64,000 bases of DNA from Cryptomeria japonica (GCF_030272615.1 NC_081412.1:540472335-540536334), one strand, 5' to 3'. Positions 23,565 through 34,490 are shown, counted from the stretch's first letter. The notes: generated from the sequence alone by a model not told the origin. Made by a program: numbers and translations.

Positions 23565-23871
23565 TGTTGTGGGGTAATTATATCATATCATAATTAGAAT
23601 GTTAAGTGTGTTAAGGGTCGGTGGTTACCTAACAGTTGCCACCAGTTGGCACCAGACAACCTGTACCGACACCTATATATATGTACTTAGGTTTCTATTT
23701 CAAGATATGGATATTGTTGAAGGAAAACTATGTGTTTAATGTACTAGCATTTTGGAACCAATGAACACAGACATATGAGTTCTTCTCACTTGCATCTTTG
23801 TGTACTGTTACATTTCCTATATCTTTGTACTATTATGCACTAAATGCACACACACCCCTTGGGGGCAAACA
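23565..23871 (+). mobile_element. 3' LTR of the gypsy element (307 bp)
   Basis: Starts TGTTGTGGGGTAATTATA and ends GGGGGCAAACA. Followed by ACACT, matching the GCACT before the 5' LTR at 4 of 5 bases. The adjoining CATTGCATCTAGATGATGC continues the interrupted 5S-derived unit. Confidence 0.9.
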
Positions 23872-23902
23872 ACACTCATTGCATCTAGATGATGCTCAAA
23901 GA

Positions 23903-23992
23903 GGTGAAGCATCTAGACTTCATGAGAGTCCATCCATTTCAGTACTACGCTAACTCAAACATGCTTTGCCATGGAGTTTCTCCCCCAAGATC
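23903..23992 (-). pseudogene. 5S rRNA-like segment, unit 1
   Basis: On the minus strand, ACTCCATGGCAAAGCATGTTTG then GTAGTACTG and GGATGGACTCTCATGAAGTC can be aligned with the 3' two thirds of plant 5S rRNA (CGAAGTTAAGCGTGCTTGG, GTAGTACTAGGATGG and GGTGACCTCCTGGGAAGTCC regions). Decay is heavier than in unit 2. Confidence 0.55.
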
Positions 23993-24069
23993 AAGTGCAC
24001 TTAGCTTGCTACCTTGTGTGAAAAACCTTCAACAAGTGTTGTGCCTCATGAACGATTCATCATACAGAC

Positions 24070-25705
24070 TGTGATGTCCCCATCCTTTAAATGATAAGCA
24101 AATTAGCAATAAAACATGTGTGATCAAGGGGTGGCAGACCTTGAACACTCCCAAGTAGTTAGTGAATAGATATAGACATTTTGTACATAAAAATTGGAAG
24201 TTCAAATAGTTAGTTTTGCATCAACACAGCCAGTGGCATTAGAATCGATATAAAGATCTTATCAAGGAAAATCGTCTTATTTATAAGACTTCCCAATTTT
24301 TCCATGCAGCATCTTCAAGTAAAAACATAGACAATAAGATGGAGTGTTGCCATAATAAGACCAAGTGATCAATTGCTACTCATACACCCACAGGATCAGA
24401 GTCTGAAGATTTCAAATCACCAAGCAGCAGATAGTAAACAATAAGTTTATTCCATGTATCAATGAACATTTGATTTCATGATCAGGATCTTGAAATAAAA
24501 TGATATCAAATGAGTTAATCTTGTTGGTCGCCAACCTTACCAACATGAAGATCATGATATAACCATAGATTACATCGAACCAGTATGGTCAAACTGATAA
24601 ACAGTAACTTCATATTCCAACATGTCCATAAGATGGCATTCCACACATCAATCATAAAGTTCCTTCCATTGATATTCTCAAGACAAGTATGATATAGACG
24701 AAATAGCCTCCAAGGAAGTATGAAAGTGATCAGCAAAACATAATATCAATATCATTGAGCAAATGAAATATTTGGCGGACAGTATGTAAAGAATGGTTAA
24801 TTCATTAGTTAAGTCTAAAGGGAAACAGTTATTCAATCAATCAAAGGGTGCAATGAAGAGTCTCACACTAAGGTTGTGATGAAGAGTCGCCACTCCTCCA
24901 TTTGATATTAATTAACATCGAAAGTCATGGCAAGATCATCATCAAACATTTCATATCCATTTGTAAATCGCTCAAGTTGAGCAGCAGCCTCATTGGCTTG
25001 GATGCATAAACAAAAGTTATATACATCAGAAACGGCACCATATAAAATTGCTATTACCTTCAGATATATCAAGCAAGCATTCAGACTGGAAGGTCTTATA
25101 GAATCACTATTATAATCAGGCATACCAGACAAGCATTCATACAAATTGGGAGGTCTTACCAGACCTAAACAAATTCATCCTTGCATATTGATAAAGCCAT
25201 ATCAGACACAGCAGTTTATAGTGATCGACTAATTAATAGTATATTGCCATTTCACAAGAAGAATATCAGATAAGCGATCGGGTTGATCAAAGGAGACCAT
25301 TTGCATATTTATGTAGTGTTATCAGGAGCAGCAGTACCCTTATACTACAACCTCATAAATCAGATAAGGATTAGTATATTTCAAAGATACCATTCATATA
25401 CATATATTGAGTCTATATTGGATCAATATATTGCTATCAATATAATCTCTCAATCTTGCATGGTCTAAGATTCATATAGAAAATTTAAGTCTTAATCGGA
25501 ATTAATCTTATACATCAGATTATATCACATTAATTGAAAAAAGAAACTATCATCATTATACAAGTCAGTTATCACTATGACTCTTGCATAATTTAAGGTA
25601 TTTAACTTTGTATTTGCAAAAGTTTAATAGAAAGAAATCTCTTGCAATTAAGATTATAAGTAAATTGTCCCAAAATCTTAAGAGATTAAATAAGGGGACA
25701 TTACA
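24070..25705. mobile_element. Solo LTR (1636 bp) with long inverted ends TGTGATGTCCCC / GGGGACATTACA
   Basis: The 12-bp termini are inverted repeats with one mismatch. Flanks CAGAC and CAGCC match at 4 of 5 bases. The uninterrupted sister unit near 27340 reads GAGCCCCTTTATCTCATCC across the site, confirming an insertion. The interior is non-coding and AT-rich. Related ends occur at 27797-29450, 35169-37909 and 41214, so this is a dispersed LTR family. Orientation is undecided. Confidence 0.8.
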
Positions 25706-25968
25706 CAGCCCCTTTAGCTCATCCATTGATAAGTAGGAAGTATTTTGCAGTATTCAAATTATGATATTTATATCAAGATTCAACTACATATTTTTTGAGT
25801 CAAACTCATTGACCCAAATCTCATTAGTGGTTCACACAAACCCCTCTCATGAGAATGGATGGTCCACTTAGCATTCATTGCATCTAAGTAGTGTTCACGA
25901 GCGTGAAGCATCAGGACTTCCTAGGAGGTCACCCATTCCAATACTACTCCAACTCAAGTATGCTTAAC

Positions 25969-26540
25969 CAGAGTTCTCAGACTCGCCGAGACTTGCACAA
26001 GCTCGGTGAGTCATGTGTCAGGTCACCCTCGACTAGTCCCAAGGAACCAAACTTGGTCTTGACCAAGTCTAGGTGAGATTCACCGAGTCTAGGCAAGTCT
26101 CGTCACCTGGACTTGGCTAGACTCGGAAAAAAAAATTGTCGCAAAATTTCAATGCTTTTTTAGTTATGATATTGCCCCTAGAATATACATTAAATATAAC
26201 ATTTGACTACCAATCTTTGCCTTCAAGTCAGTCTCATTCTCTTCATCAAAACATTGACACGAAATACTTTAAGTTATATTTCATGCATATATTGGCAGGA
26301 TGTTTGAGAGTGGTTTCAGATCTCTAGGAGTTATAATGCAAATTCTAGGTTTTCGAAGATCTTATAAATTTTCAGACTTCAGCAGACTCCTATCAGCATT
26401 CTCTCGCTCTCTCTATCTCACTCACTTTATCTGTTCTAAACTCTAGACCTATCTCTCTCCCTATTACTCTTCCTCTATTCCCTCTCTCTACCTCTCTCTC
26501 TCTCTCTCTCACTCTCTCCTCTCTCCCCCAAGATCTCGAC

Positions 26541-26588
<48 letters not shown>

Positions 26589-27234
26589 CCTTGCAAGGGG
26601 TGCTACCCTCAACCTCATTTTGGTGTTACCCTCAACCTTGTTTTGGTGTTGCCCACAAACACCCATCAAACAATAAGTCTAAGCAAGTAATAGGCCAATG
26701 ATGAATCATGATCATAAAAACCTACATAATACATATCCCTTGTTGCAAATCTCTACATTATTCATAGTTTAAAAAAAATATTATGGCTGCTACAGCATCT
26801 AGGACCTACCTTAAATGCCTTCGTAGTAAGGATGTAGAGTCCCCTAAGCCATAGACTTCTAATCATTGTTTTTGTATTTGTTTGGAACATTTGATGTCAT
26901 AGATTTCATATTCCTTGAGTTTTGTATACATTTGACAATATTTATATATCTACGTGTGCTATTTCCTTCAGCTACAATTTGTGTTTATACTTATGTTATT
27001 GATGTATACTTGTCTATCTGATCAAATTAGCTTCTAATTGATGATGATATTGTGTCTTTAAGGTTAATTAAATAAAGGGTGCATGAAACAAGTTTTGAAT
27101 CCTTACAAATCTCTAAATTTCTTGGGTTTTTCACTTTGCCAACTCTCTGTCGAGTTTACGCCAAGTTTTTTTCTCAAGTCCTGAGTTGAATCACCCTCGT
27201 CGAGTATGAACCGAGTCTGAGTCTCAAATCTATG
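25969..27234. mobile_element. hAT-like non-autonomous element (1266 bp) in 5S unit 2
   Basis: Flanked by TGCTTAAC and CACTTAAC (6 of 8 bases, hAT-type 8-bp target duplication). Ends start CA and finish TG with related inner words (CAGAGTTCTCAGACTCG; complement of right end CATAGATTTGAGACTCAG). Both subterminal zones are crowded with GACTCG/CGAGTC words (25975-26130 and 27130-27225), a typical transposase-binding layout. It contains the CT microsatellite and no transposase. Confidence 0.65.
26396..26585. repeat. CT/GA microsatellite
   Basis: Imperfect (CT)n tracts with the longest pure run at about 26545-26585. The minus-strand frame here is a simple-repeat artefact (ER-rich). Confidence 0.95.
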
Positions 27235-27516
27235 CACTTAACAATGGAGTTTTCCCCCAAGATCAAGCCCACTTAGCTTGCTATCCCATTTGCAAACCTT
27301 CAACCAGTGTTTTCTCTCATAAACTATTCATTCTAGAGCCCCTTTATCTCATCCATTGATAAGTGGGAGGTGTCTTCCCCAGTTTGTCAACTTATTACAT
27401 TATATCAGGATTCAACTGCATTTTTTTTGGTCATGAGTTGATGGTTAACACAAAACTATCTCTCATGAGACTGAATGGTCCACTTAGTACTCATTGCATC
27501 TAGGTGATGCTCATAA

Positions 27517-27592
27517 GGGTGAAGCATCGAAACTCATTTCAATGCTGCTCCTACTCAAACATGCTTAACCAAGGAGTTTTTCCCCCAAGGTC
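27517..27592 (-). pseudogene. 5S rRNA-like segment, unit 3
   Basis: The minus strand reads AACTCCTTGGTTAAGCATGT then AGTAGGAGCAGCATTGAAAT, comparable to the GAACTCCGAAGTTAAGCGTG and internal-element regions of plant 5S. The terminal part resembling the C box is lost. Confidence 0.55.
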
Positions 27593-27796
27593 AAGCCCAC
27601 TTAGCTTGCTGCCCCATTTGCAAAACCTTCAGCAAGTCTTGTGCCTCATGACTTCTTTCAGTTTACCAAATCAATGCCATGCAAATGTAAAGCTATTATA
27701 CTTTTTACAGCTTATCCTAAATCATGGAATTGTGAAGTCTATGTAGAGAATTGAAGTTGGCAACTTGCAGTTGTGATCTGATAAGAATATACTTTT

Positions 27797-29450
27797 TTGG
27801 TTTTGTCCCAATGATTTTTACCGTCAGTGATGCATATTTCATTCTTAAGCTTTTGTGAGTCTAGAGTCCTTAAAATTTAAACCCTTTTTGTGAAAGACCC
27901 TTGGCTGTTCAAGTGTGAATTTGCTGTCTAATCCTTGAAGGAATATTGTAAAACACTTCTTATGCAACCTCTATGTGCGCTGGTCTGTAATTTCAGTCTG
28001 ATTTATTTGCTTAAATGGACATTGAATTCAATTTGAATGCTTACAATTAACACTGCAATGTCTAAGCAATGAGCTGGATGCAAAAGCAACTTTCCTTTAA
28101 CCTTTCAAAAGCATGTAAATGAATTTTACAAGCAAAATGCACTCCTACAGCCAATGGACATTTTGTCGAACAATTGGCATGCAGACTACTATCACCTTGA
28201 ATATGGACATATTATCAAATAATTGGCCTACGACTAATTCCTCCTTTATTATATGCAATCGCCAAATATAATAGCACATGTAGTTGCCAAAACTAGTGGC
28301 TTACATTCATGAATCAACTATAATGATAGGTCTGATAATAAAAAGACATCTACAGCAGCAATTCCCTCATGATGGCATATGATCAATGCACTAAGAAATA
28401 TGCATAAAACCATGGTATAAAGAGCCTGTGTGAATAGCAGATGAATGGCAGACCTGATCAGCACCGTTCAACAATTTTGAGATCCTCTTAAATGAAAAAT
28501 CACAACTCCCATTGCAAATTCGCACCAACCCCAAGTAGTATGGCTGCGCAAAAGAAGATTGTACGGCCAAAATGCAGCTGCCAATGTCCACGATCTTAGG
28601 CGTCTTGATGTTGTTATCTATTAAGAACCTTCCCATCTTCTAGTCCACTAAAAACTGATGAATTACTTGCAGATTTGAAGCACAATTAGAGCTCTTGTGT
28701 GAAGCCCTCCTGTAGACCAAATTCAGAAGATATTTCACTCCCTCAAATGGTTGCACACTGAAGATTATCCATTCTCCAATGGCTGCTTGCATGCTGAGAA
28801 CCCTGGCTTTCGCTTGCATAGAGAAATTCATGAAGACAAAATACAATAATGATGCCTTGGTTCGATTTCCAAAGGCTTTTATATATTCTCCATGAAAGGG
28901 GTCGAATTTCTCCTAAAAAGCACAATTTTAACTCATTAAACATTTTTAATGTTGGCATAATAACTTAATTTCACCCCCTTGGCCTAGGCACATCACTTAA
29001 ATAATCAATTGGCCCCTTTATAATGATGCAAAGACCCCTTCTTTATGAAATATTAATAACTTTATAATATAACATTAAATGCATAATGATTATTTAATTA
29101 TTAATAAAGTGTTCACTTTATTAATAATTAAATAATCATAACTCCCCAAATAATCATTATTTCTCAATTTTGTCTACACCCAGAAGTAAACCATTTTATC
29201 CTTTGTATGTGCAACTGCCTTACTACAAATAGAAAGAGTCCCCCTCTATGTAACTCTGACTTACTATAAATAGTAAGTAATGCATACAGAGTCTTGGAGA
29301 CCTCAAACGAAAGCCAAAACTGCTAACCACTGAATACTGGAGATGATACAAGCCTCAAAAGACCCTCTAGCCATCCTCATTAGCCTACGAGGGTCAGAAT
29401 AATAGGCTAATCATCCAAAAATCCATGTCTGTTAAAATGGGGACATTACA
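27797..29450 (-). mobile_element. Solo LTR (~1654 bp), TGTAATGTCCCC family, minus orientation
   Basis: The right end (minus-strand start) is TGTAATGTCCCCATTTTAAC. The left end reads TTGGTTTTGTCCCAATG on the plus strand, a decayed inverted counterpart. Both flanks are CTTTT. The minus strand has a GATTAGCCTATTATTCTG then TCGTAGGCTAATGAGGATGG segment that also occurs at the start of 41214 on the plus strand, fixing relative orientation. Small minus-strand frames (28391-28846) lie within it and show no known domain. Confidence 0.6.
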
Positions 29451-30562
29451 CTTTTTCATCAAGCAATACTAATTGTTATTCTCAATCTACAAAATTGATG
29501 GAAAGCAGTTAACCCTTGGTAAATGGTTGCTAGTACTTGTAGATGCAATCACTGATATAGAAAATTTATCATCATCAAAAATCTCCACAGAAAAGAAATC
29601 AATATAAATTTTTATGTCATGTATAATGAATGACATGCAAACATTTTCTTGTTGCTTAAAGTATTTAAGGTTAGGTTGTTCCAGCTTCAAACCCTCTACA
29701 ATATATTCTTGTCCCAGCTCTCTCTTATGAATGCAAGCTGTCTATCCATGATTCCATATGGACTCTGGAAAATTAATTGAAATGGTGAAAATCTATGCAT
29801 ATTATTACAACATGGATTGATTCACATTCATGGCACATCGATATGCAGTACATGTTGTCTACACATAAAAAATTAGCTTTCACATCAACAAAGACTCTCA
29901 ATACTATTCAATGTAAAAACATACGTGATAAGTCAGTCACAAAGGTTGCATATGATCACCAGTAAGCCACGTATGTGACTAAAACACGATTAAAGATTTG
30001 AAGAGACCTCCCTACCATATTATAACTTAAAAGTTTCATTGAACATTGTGCTTTAATAGAGACATTTGAGTAAGTAAAATAAGACAGAATATAACATTAT
30101 CTCTATAGTGATACATTCAAAATAGAGATGTCCAAGTGCGTACAATACACTTAGAACATTTTTCATAGGAAAAGAATGCATATCACAAAATCTTTACTGA
30201 GACAACATCAGAATTTCAATAAATAATAGAAGTGTACTTGAAAAAAATTGATCGATTAATTACATGTGCATGATAAGCGCAAAGCATCTACAGATTGATT
30301 CCCTGCAACTCATTAAAGAGTTATATCCATGCTCATGCATTATCTTATATAATGTTCACTTTAATAACAAGGATATGACTTACATGGGGCAGAAAATGAA
30401 ATATTGTGATATCAAATTTTGCCAATCATAACATTTTAAAAGAATAAAACCTGCCTCCCAAATTGCACTGTAAATTTTTCCTATCTCCATCTTTAGGGTA
30501 AGATAATGACGGCATTACTGAGAAAATGAACTAAGTCTCCGAATTTTTAGTACTATACTTAC
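29451..30562 (-). other. VPS33 intron sequence, no recognised feature
   Basis: AT-rich intron between a solo LTR and the 32-nt exon. No coding or repeat structure recognised. Confidence 0.35.
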
Positions 30563-30594
30563 ATATCATTGCTTGCGGGAGCTTCTTCTTGAGA
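30563..30594 (-). CDS. VPS33: VPS33 micro-exon (32 nt)
   Basis: Minus strand: acceptor CCCTGCAG, then 32 nt encoding SQEEAPASND plus two bases, then donor GTAAGTATAG. The two trailing bases and the single leading base of the 13429-13525 exon complete an ATT codon, and the phase-0 start fits the phase-0 end of the 30774-30831 exon. It codes for the variable linker between the LLPGPH motif and VDGRR, which differs widely among VPS33 proteins. That makes the call rest on splice sites and phase rather than on sequence identity. Confidence 0.7.
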
Positions 30595-30773
30595 CTGCAG
30601 GGACTTTTTCATAACACCATCCCATGTCAAAAGTTGCATGCCCACAATAGGAAGCAGTCAAAGAGAAATAAAATATGAATGGCTCTACACTCTAGCATGT
30701 CTACAAAAATTGATTAATTTCAATATCAGAAAAAACTATACATGAATAAGGAAATTTATGGCAGTTCACCTAC

Positions 30774-30831
30774 CTGCTTTCGTTCAGAATGGGGTCCTGG
30801 TAATAATCTTACAATCTCTTCAATGGAACGC
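30774..30831 (-). CDS. VPS33: VPS33 exon carrying the LLPGPHSE motif
   Basis: Fifty-eight nucleotides on the minus strand. The acceptor is ACAATCACCAG and the donor is GCAG/GTAGGTG. The first base completes the Trp codon begun at the end of 52896-52976 (AGW then RSIEE). It encodes RSIEEIVRLLPGPHSERKQ and ends in phase 0. The W-R-x-I/V-E-x-I/V-L-x-L-L-PGPH pattern is characteristic of VPS33 (family knowledge). The 179-bp intron to the micro-exon is the only ordinary-sized intron seen. Confidence 0.9.
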
Positions 30832-31225
30832 CTGGTGATTGTATACACAAGCAAATTTACATCAAAAGAAATATTAATAAATTTCCCATTCAAATTTTGG
30901 TCAACTTTAGTAATAAACACTTGAGTAATATAGCATTAAGCACTTTGAAATTTTTTGCTACTGAGATGAGTGTGTGGCAGATAATTTTTTCAGTTTAGAA
31001 AATAAAAATTAATACTAGAACATGATAAATAAGGTCAATGCAAATTTTTACATATTTTTTATTGCAAGAGAAAATTTGTTTGAGAGCAAAAGTTGTGTAC
31101 AGAAATGAATTTTCATGTTAAATAATTGGGAAAACATAAAATATTCATCAAACAAAGACAGCATTGCAGATAGATAATTAGTTGCTTAAGGCTCATTTCC
31201 ATGAAATCAGTTCTACTTACCTATT

Positions 31226-31415
31226 TGGAGAGTAATCAAACCTAAAACTCTATTTGGTATTGGGAAATCTTCCATACTACATAATTGCTTGCCATATTGC
31301 ATTCTTGAGAGTAACCTACTTGGAGAGTAATCAAACCTAAAACTCTATTTGGTATCGGGAAATCTTCCATACTAAATAATTGCTTGATGTATTGCATCCT
31401 TCAGAGTACAGATCA
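31226..31415. repeat. 95-bp tandem duplication in intron
   Basis: The block beginning GGAGAGTAATCAAACC occurs at 31227 and 31322, both followed by TAAAACTCTATTTGGTAT and ATCTTCCATACTA. The second copy has a few substitutions. Confidence 0.8.
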
Positions 31416-32152
31416 GAGGGTAAGAAAAGAGAAGGGTTAAAATTTCGAAGTCCAAAAAGATTTTGGGAAAAAAAATACAGTATATTGGGAGGCTAAAGAA
31501 GACAAAACAAAGGTTACCTGATTCAGATGAGTTCCAATGATCAAATAAACCGCCCAAAAGACACTAAAAGAAATGATTATTTCCATTCTTCAACAGCCAT
31601 AGTAGCATTACTCAGAATTTGGCTTTATTCAGAGTGCAAAGTATAAATGGAATTCATTTACTCAAGAATTAATTAGGAAAAACTTGGGAAAAAGCCATGA
31701 TACTAAAAAACACTGAAATATTCATTAAAATAGGGAAATAAGCATTTCTTGAAGTTCAAACCTAGACTATCAATTGCAAATTAATAACTTGCAAATAAGA
31801 ACATAATATTACTAAGTAACAAAACAAAACTTATAAAGCTTCAAAATCTATTGTTGATGCTCCAATATCTTGGCTTACTAGCACTTGATTGCAGTCATGA
31901 TCATCAAGCACCTCCTATAAGACGCCCAAGCCCTTGTCAAATAATGTCTCCCCAATTGTTGGCAATCCATTGTGATTCTAGATCAATTTTTCCATGTCTA
32001 TAGGTTGAAATCTTCAACATTTGCTTGATGCAAAAATTTGTGACAAATGATGATGCACACTATGCAATAAACTCAAATTGATTAGAAATATTTCAAGTTG
32101 CAATATTAATTAGAAATTAAGAATTTCACTTAGCAAATAATTTATAGCCCTT
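31416..32152 (-). other. VPS33 intron sequence, no recognised feature
   Basis: AT-rich. No feature recognised up to the small solo LTR. Confidence 0.35.
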
Positions 32153-32287
32153 TGTTGGTGTTAGAAATAAGCCACACCCGGATCGATGATGGACTGGTCC
32201 AAGAGGGGCCAGTAGCTCAGTGGTAGAGCACTCCAGCAGCGTATGGAAGGTCCTAGGTTCGAGTCCTAGCTGGTCCATGTCTCAACA
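32153..32287 (+). mobile_element. 135-bp solo LTR containing a tRNA-like Pol III unit (TRIM/SMART-like)
   Basis: Begins TGTTGGTG and ends TCTCAACA, with TGTTG/CAACA inverted ends. It is flanked on both sides by a perfect 5-bp duplication CCCTT (32148-32152 and 32288-32292), the signature of LTR-retrotransposon integrase. No PBS follows, so it is a solo LTR. More than half of it is a tRNA-Ala-like sequence (32206-32277). Known Cassandra TRIM LTRs carry 5S rRNA in the same manner; an LTR with a tRNA-like insert is not something I can match to a named family. A tRNA-derived SINE is less likely because there is no poly-A or T tail and the target duplication is exactly 5 bp. Confidence 0.75.
32206..32277 (+). 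tRNA. tRNA-Ala(AGC)-like sequence inside the solo LTR, probably not a functional tRNA
   Basis: Seventy-two nucleotides fold as a 7-bp acceptor stem (GGGCCAG with CTGGTCC, one G-U), a 4-bp D stem (GCTC/GAGC), and a perfect 5-bp T stem (CTAGG/CCTAG) with a 7-nt loop, ending in discriminator A. The A box TAGCTCAGTGG (32213-32223) and B box GTTCGAGTC (32257-32265) match Pol III consensus. The canonical anticodon position reads AGC, as in plant tRNA-Ala, which it resembles in the D arm. The anticodon stem does not pair properly, so charging is unlikely but Pol III transcription is plausible. Confidence 0.65.
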
Positions 32288-32292
32288 CCCTT

Positions 32293-33233
32293 AACTTTCT
32301 TGTGTCATATATGGATGTTGTGAACAAACACCAAACTATTCATCCATTTTTCCATCTCACAAATGTATTATGGGAACATGTGTTTCAACACACTCCAAGT
32401 ATACTCATGAACAAATAAATTGTGAGCCTGAATCAAAATGTGCATTGGCATCCATCATTGTGATTTGATTTCCTTGAGAAACATCCCACCATTGCCTTAA
32501 CCAGATCCAAATGTTATTAATATTCTATCTATGATGTGTTCAAAACTTTCCAAAAGAGACAACACAAGTTGATAGATGATTGTAAATAGCTTATGTTACT
32601 GGATTCGTGCAATATACCAACAGATCCAAGTCCAGTTCGAACTGGATCCATGGTTCGGTTTGGTATGCCTATGGATGTTGGCAAGGAGTATGTAGAAGAG
32701 TGTGGGTTTGTCTCGGATGAACCTAGACAAAACCATAGATGATTCAACAAAACTAAAAACAACCTGCCTATTTTTTGACCTTTTATAATAAGTTTTTGCT
32801 TTTTTCACCTTTGAATTTGATTATGAAATCCTAAAACAAATCCCTAACAATACTAAAGCATTTAAAAGAGTAAAACAAACCCATTTTTAGCTCATTTTGA
32901 TTGCAAAAGACAAATACCATTCATTTTTTCTAAACAATCATTACTGCATGTCATTGCACAAAAAGAGCTTTAGATTGATCATGAAAGGTTCCAAAGCAAT
33001 TCAATTGCTATTCTTACACATGTGCAAGTGCCCATTAGCTGCTAGGAAGAGCAAAGAAGAAGACTTTTTAAAGGAAGTTTAAGTATTTTTGTTTGTTTTT
33101 CCTACATTTTGTTCTACAAACGAACGTCTTTTATTTTCTACTTTATGTTTTCGTTTCATTCTCCAAATGTATCACTATGCTTAAAATATTGAAAAATTTA
33201 AGTACATAATATATAATGTGTTGTTTATAGACT
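32293..33233 (-). other. VPS33 intron sequence, no recognised feature
   Basis: AT-rich. Short frames on both strands have no known domain. Confidence 0.35.
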
Positions 33234-34490
33234 TGTTGGCATATGATTTATAATATCAGCTAGTTCTAGCTCCACAGACCTACCTAAATTCAAAACAAAC
33301 CTACGTTCTCTTTAGAAGTGCATTGATATGATACAACCAGTTCCAAGTGGTGTAGGGCATATTTAGATTTGTAAGGGGTGTAATATCAAGTATTCAAGTT
33401 CATATAAATGGGTGAAAGCCCATTTGCAGGACATTCCTATACAAGGCATCAAAGCCTGCCTTGGAAAGCCTAGTGCAATTATGCCATTAAAGCAAATGGT
33501 AGCATATATTATTGAGTAGTGTTGATGGCAGAAATCGTACTTCTACTCTTTTGATCAACACATAATAGAATTTTGAGACAATCCCATTCTCTCTTGCATA
33601 AGGAGGCTTCTAGTGCTACTGAGACGCTCACAAGAAGACGACCTCAAGGTTTAGACTGTCAGCTCTTGACTCTGGGATAACTCAATGGTTAATGTGTCTT
33701 GCTAGTAAACACAAAGGGACTTACGTTTATGGGTAGGATAGGCCTCAAAGGTTCTATAGGGCATCCCTAAGACTCTACAAGTCTCATTCTCATCAGATTT
33801 ACGTTTAGCATGATGCTATTTGACAGATATCAACTTCAGATTTATGAAAAAAGGAAAAAAAAAAGTAGGGAGGAGAGACTAAACTACTCTAACTAAAACA
33901 GTACATTTGGGCAAATAGACAGAAACTTTAAATTACCACGTTCTACTTTAGCAGTTAGACACAACTAGGCAAAACCCGTGCAATCTTCAAGGGATGATCA
34001 GATTTTCAAACTATTAAATACACGAGATGAATCCAAAACATACATTCATACAAGCATTTACTAGTTGAACTAAACTCATAGAAATGTTCAGACTAACCAT
34101 AAAGGGGGATCAACAGTCAATTAATCCTTAATGGTATGAACGTAAAATTTCCATCAAATATCTACCCCAACAAGCTATTTGTAAAATAAAATGCATAAGA
34201 GAAATTTAAATGTGGAAGAAACAGAACCATGCACTCACAAGAAAATAGATACAGCTTGATATTCCATTAATCCTGTATGTATTTTGACAGAGTTTCAGCA
34301 ACAATTCTTGATTTCTTACAAAAATAAGGGAAAACCAGTCCCCTTTATATAGAGTTCCAAAACCTAGATGAATGGCCAAAATTAAACTAAACAAGTGGCC
34401 CAGATTCATCCATACAACATGTCTACCCATGCCTAGTTAATATGGAGCATACCTTTCAACCAATTTAAAAACTACCAGCCATAAAGCTGC
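33234..34490 (-). mobile_element. Possible 3' LTR of the decayed single-ORF element
   Basis: On the minus strand a G-run (TTTTGGGGGG, about 34490-34499) follows the ORF remnant like a polypurine tract. A TATA box CTATATAAAGG lies near 34348, and the segment could end CATATGCCAACA at 33234. The 5' partner LTR was not found to the right, so the boundaries are inferred from position and TG/CA rules only. Confidence 0.4.

Larger units (their letters stand above)
14370..23871 (+). mobile_element. Ty3/gypsy LTR retrotransposon, decayed, 9.5 kb, with an extra 3' ORF
   Basis: LTRs at 14370-14677 and 23565-23871, a tRNA-Asp-type PBS, gag, protease, RT, RNase H and integrase in that order, then a motif array and a further ORF region before the polypurine tract. 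Absence of a chromodomain, the tRNA-Asp-type PBS and an ORF between integrase and 3' LTR fit the Athila/Tat (non-chromovirus) side of gypsy (family knowledge). Flanks GCACT and ACACT are a near-perfect 5-bp target duplication. Empty versions of the target occur in the sister 5S units near 25870 and 27487. All coding parts carry stops or frameshifts. Confidence 0.9.
25902..27262 (-). pseudogene. 5S rRNA-like segment, unit 2 (split by a hAT-like insertion)
   Basis: The best-preserved unit. The minus strand of 25915-25934 reads GGGTGACCTCCTAGGAAGTC, one base from the plant 5S 3' region that includes the C box. GTAGTATTGGAATGGG and GGTTAAGCATACTTGAG follow the order of 5S. The unit is broken at 25969-27234 and resumes with the ACTCC side at about 27243-27262. 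Confidence 0.7.
14225..27665 (-). repeat. 5S-rRNA-derived tandem array (Cassandra-like TRIM or 5S pseudogene cluster), ~350-bp period, with nested insertions
   Basis: Ignoring three insertions (14370-23871, 24070-25705, 25969-27234), three tandem units remain, each with a 5S-like segment on the minus strand and a ~270-bp spacer containing a GATTCAACTACAT-like and a CTCATTGACCC-like block. The period is about 350 bp. Each spacer has an AAAGGGG purine tract on the minus strand just before the next unit. In Cassandra elements (family knowledge) LTRs of a few hundred bases carry a 5S gene, so LTR-short internal-LTR tandems would give this pattern. A decayed 5S rDNA cluster is the alternative. I could not place LTR ends or a PBS. 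Confidence 0.65.

Noticed and set aside
26393-26596. 67-codon minus-strand ORF (ER-rich)
   Set aside because: It is the translation of a CT/GA microsatellite.
28391-28846. Minus-strand frames that look like two exons of a small gene
   Set aside because: They fall inside the LTR at 27797-29450, show no known domain and have no coherent splice structure.
30595-30660. Longer version of the VPS33 micro-exon extending upstream
   Set aside because: The frame is open for a short distance but no AG acceptor exists before an in-frame TGA, whereas CTGCAG at 30595-30600 gives a proper acceptor and phase.
32206-32277. A normal functional tRNA-Ala gene
   Set aside because: The anticodon stem does not pair, the loop lacks the usual flanking bases, and the sequence is enclosed by LTR termini with a 5-bp duplication.
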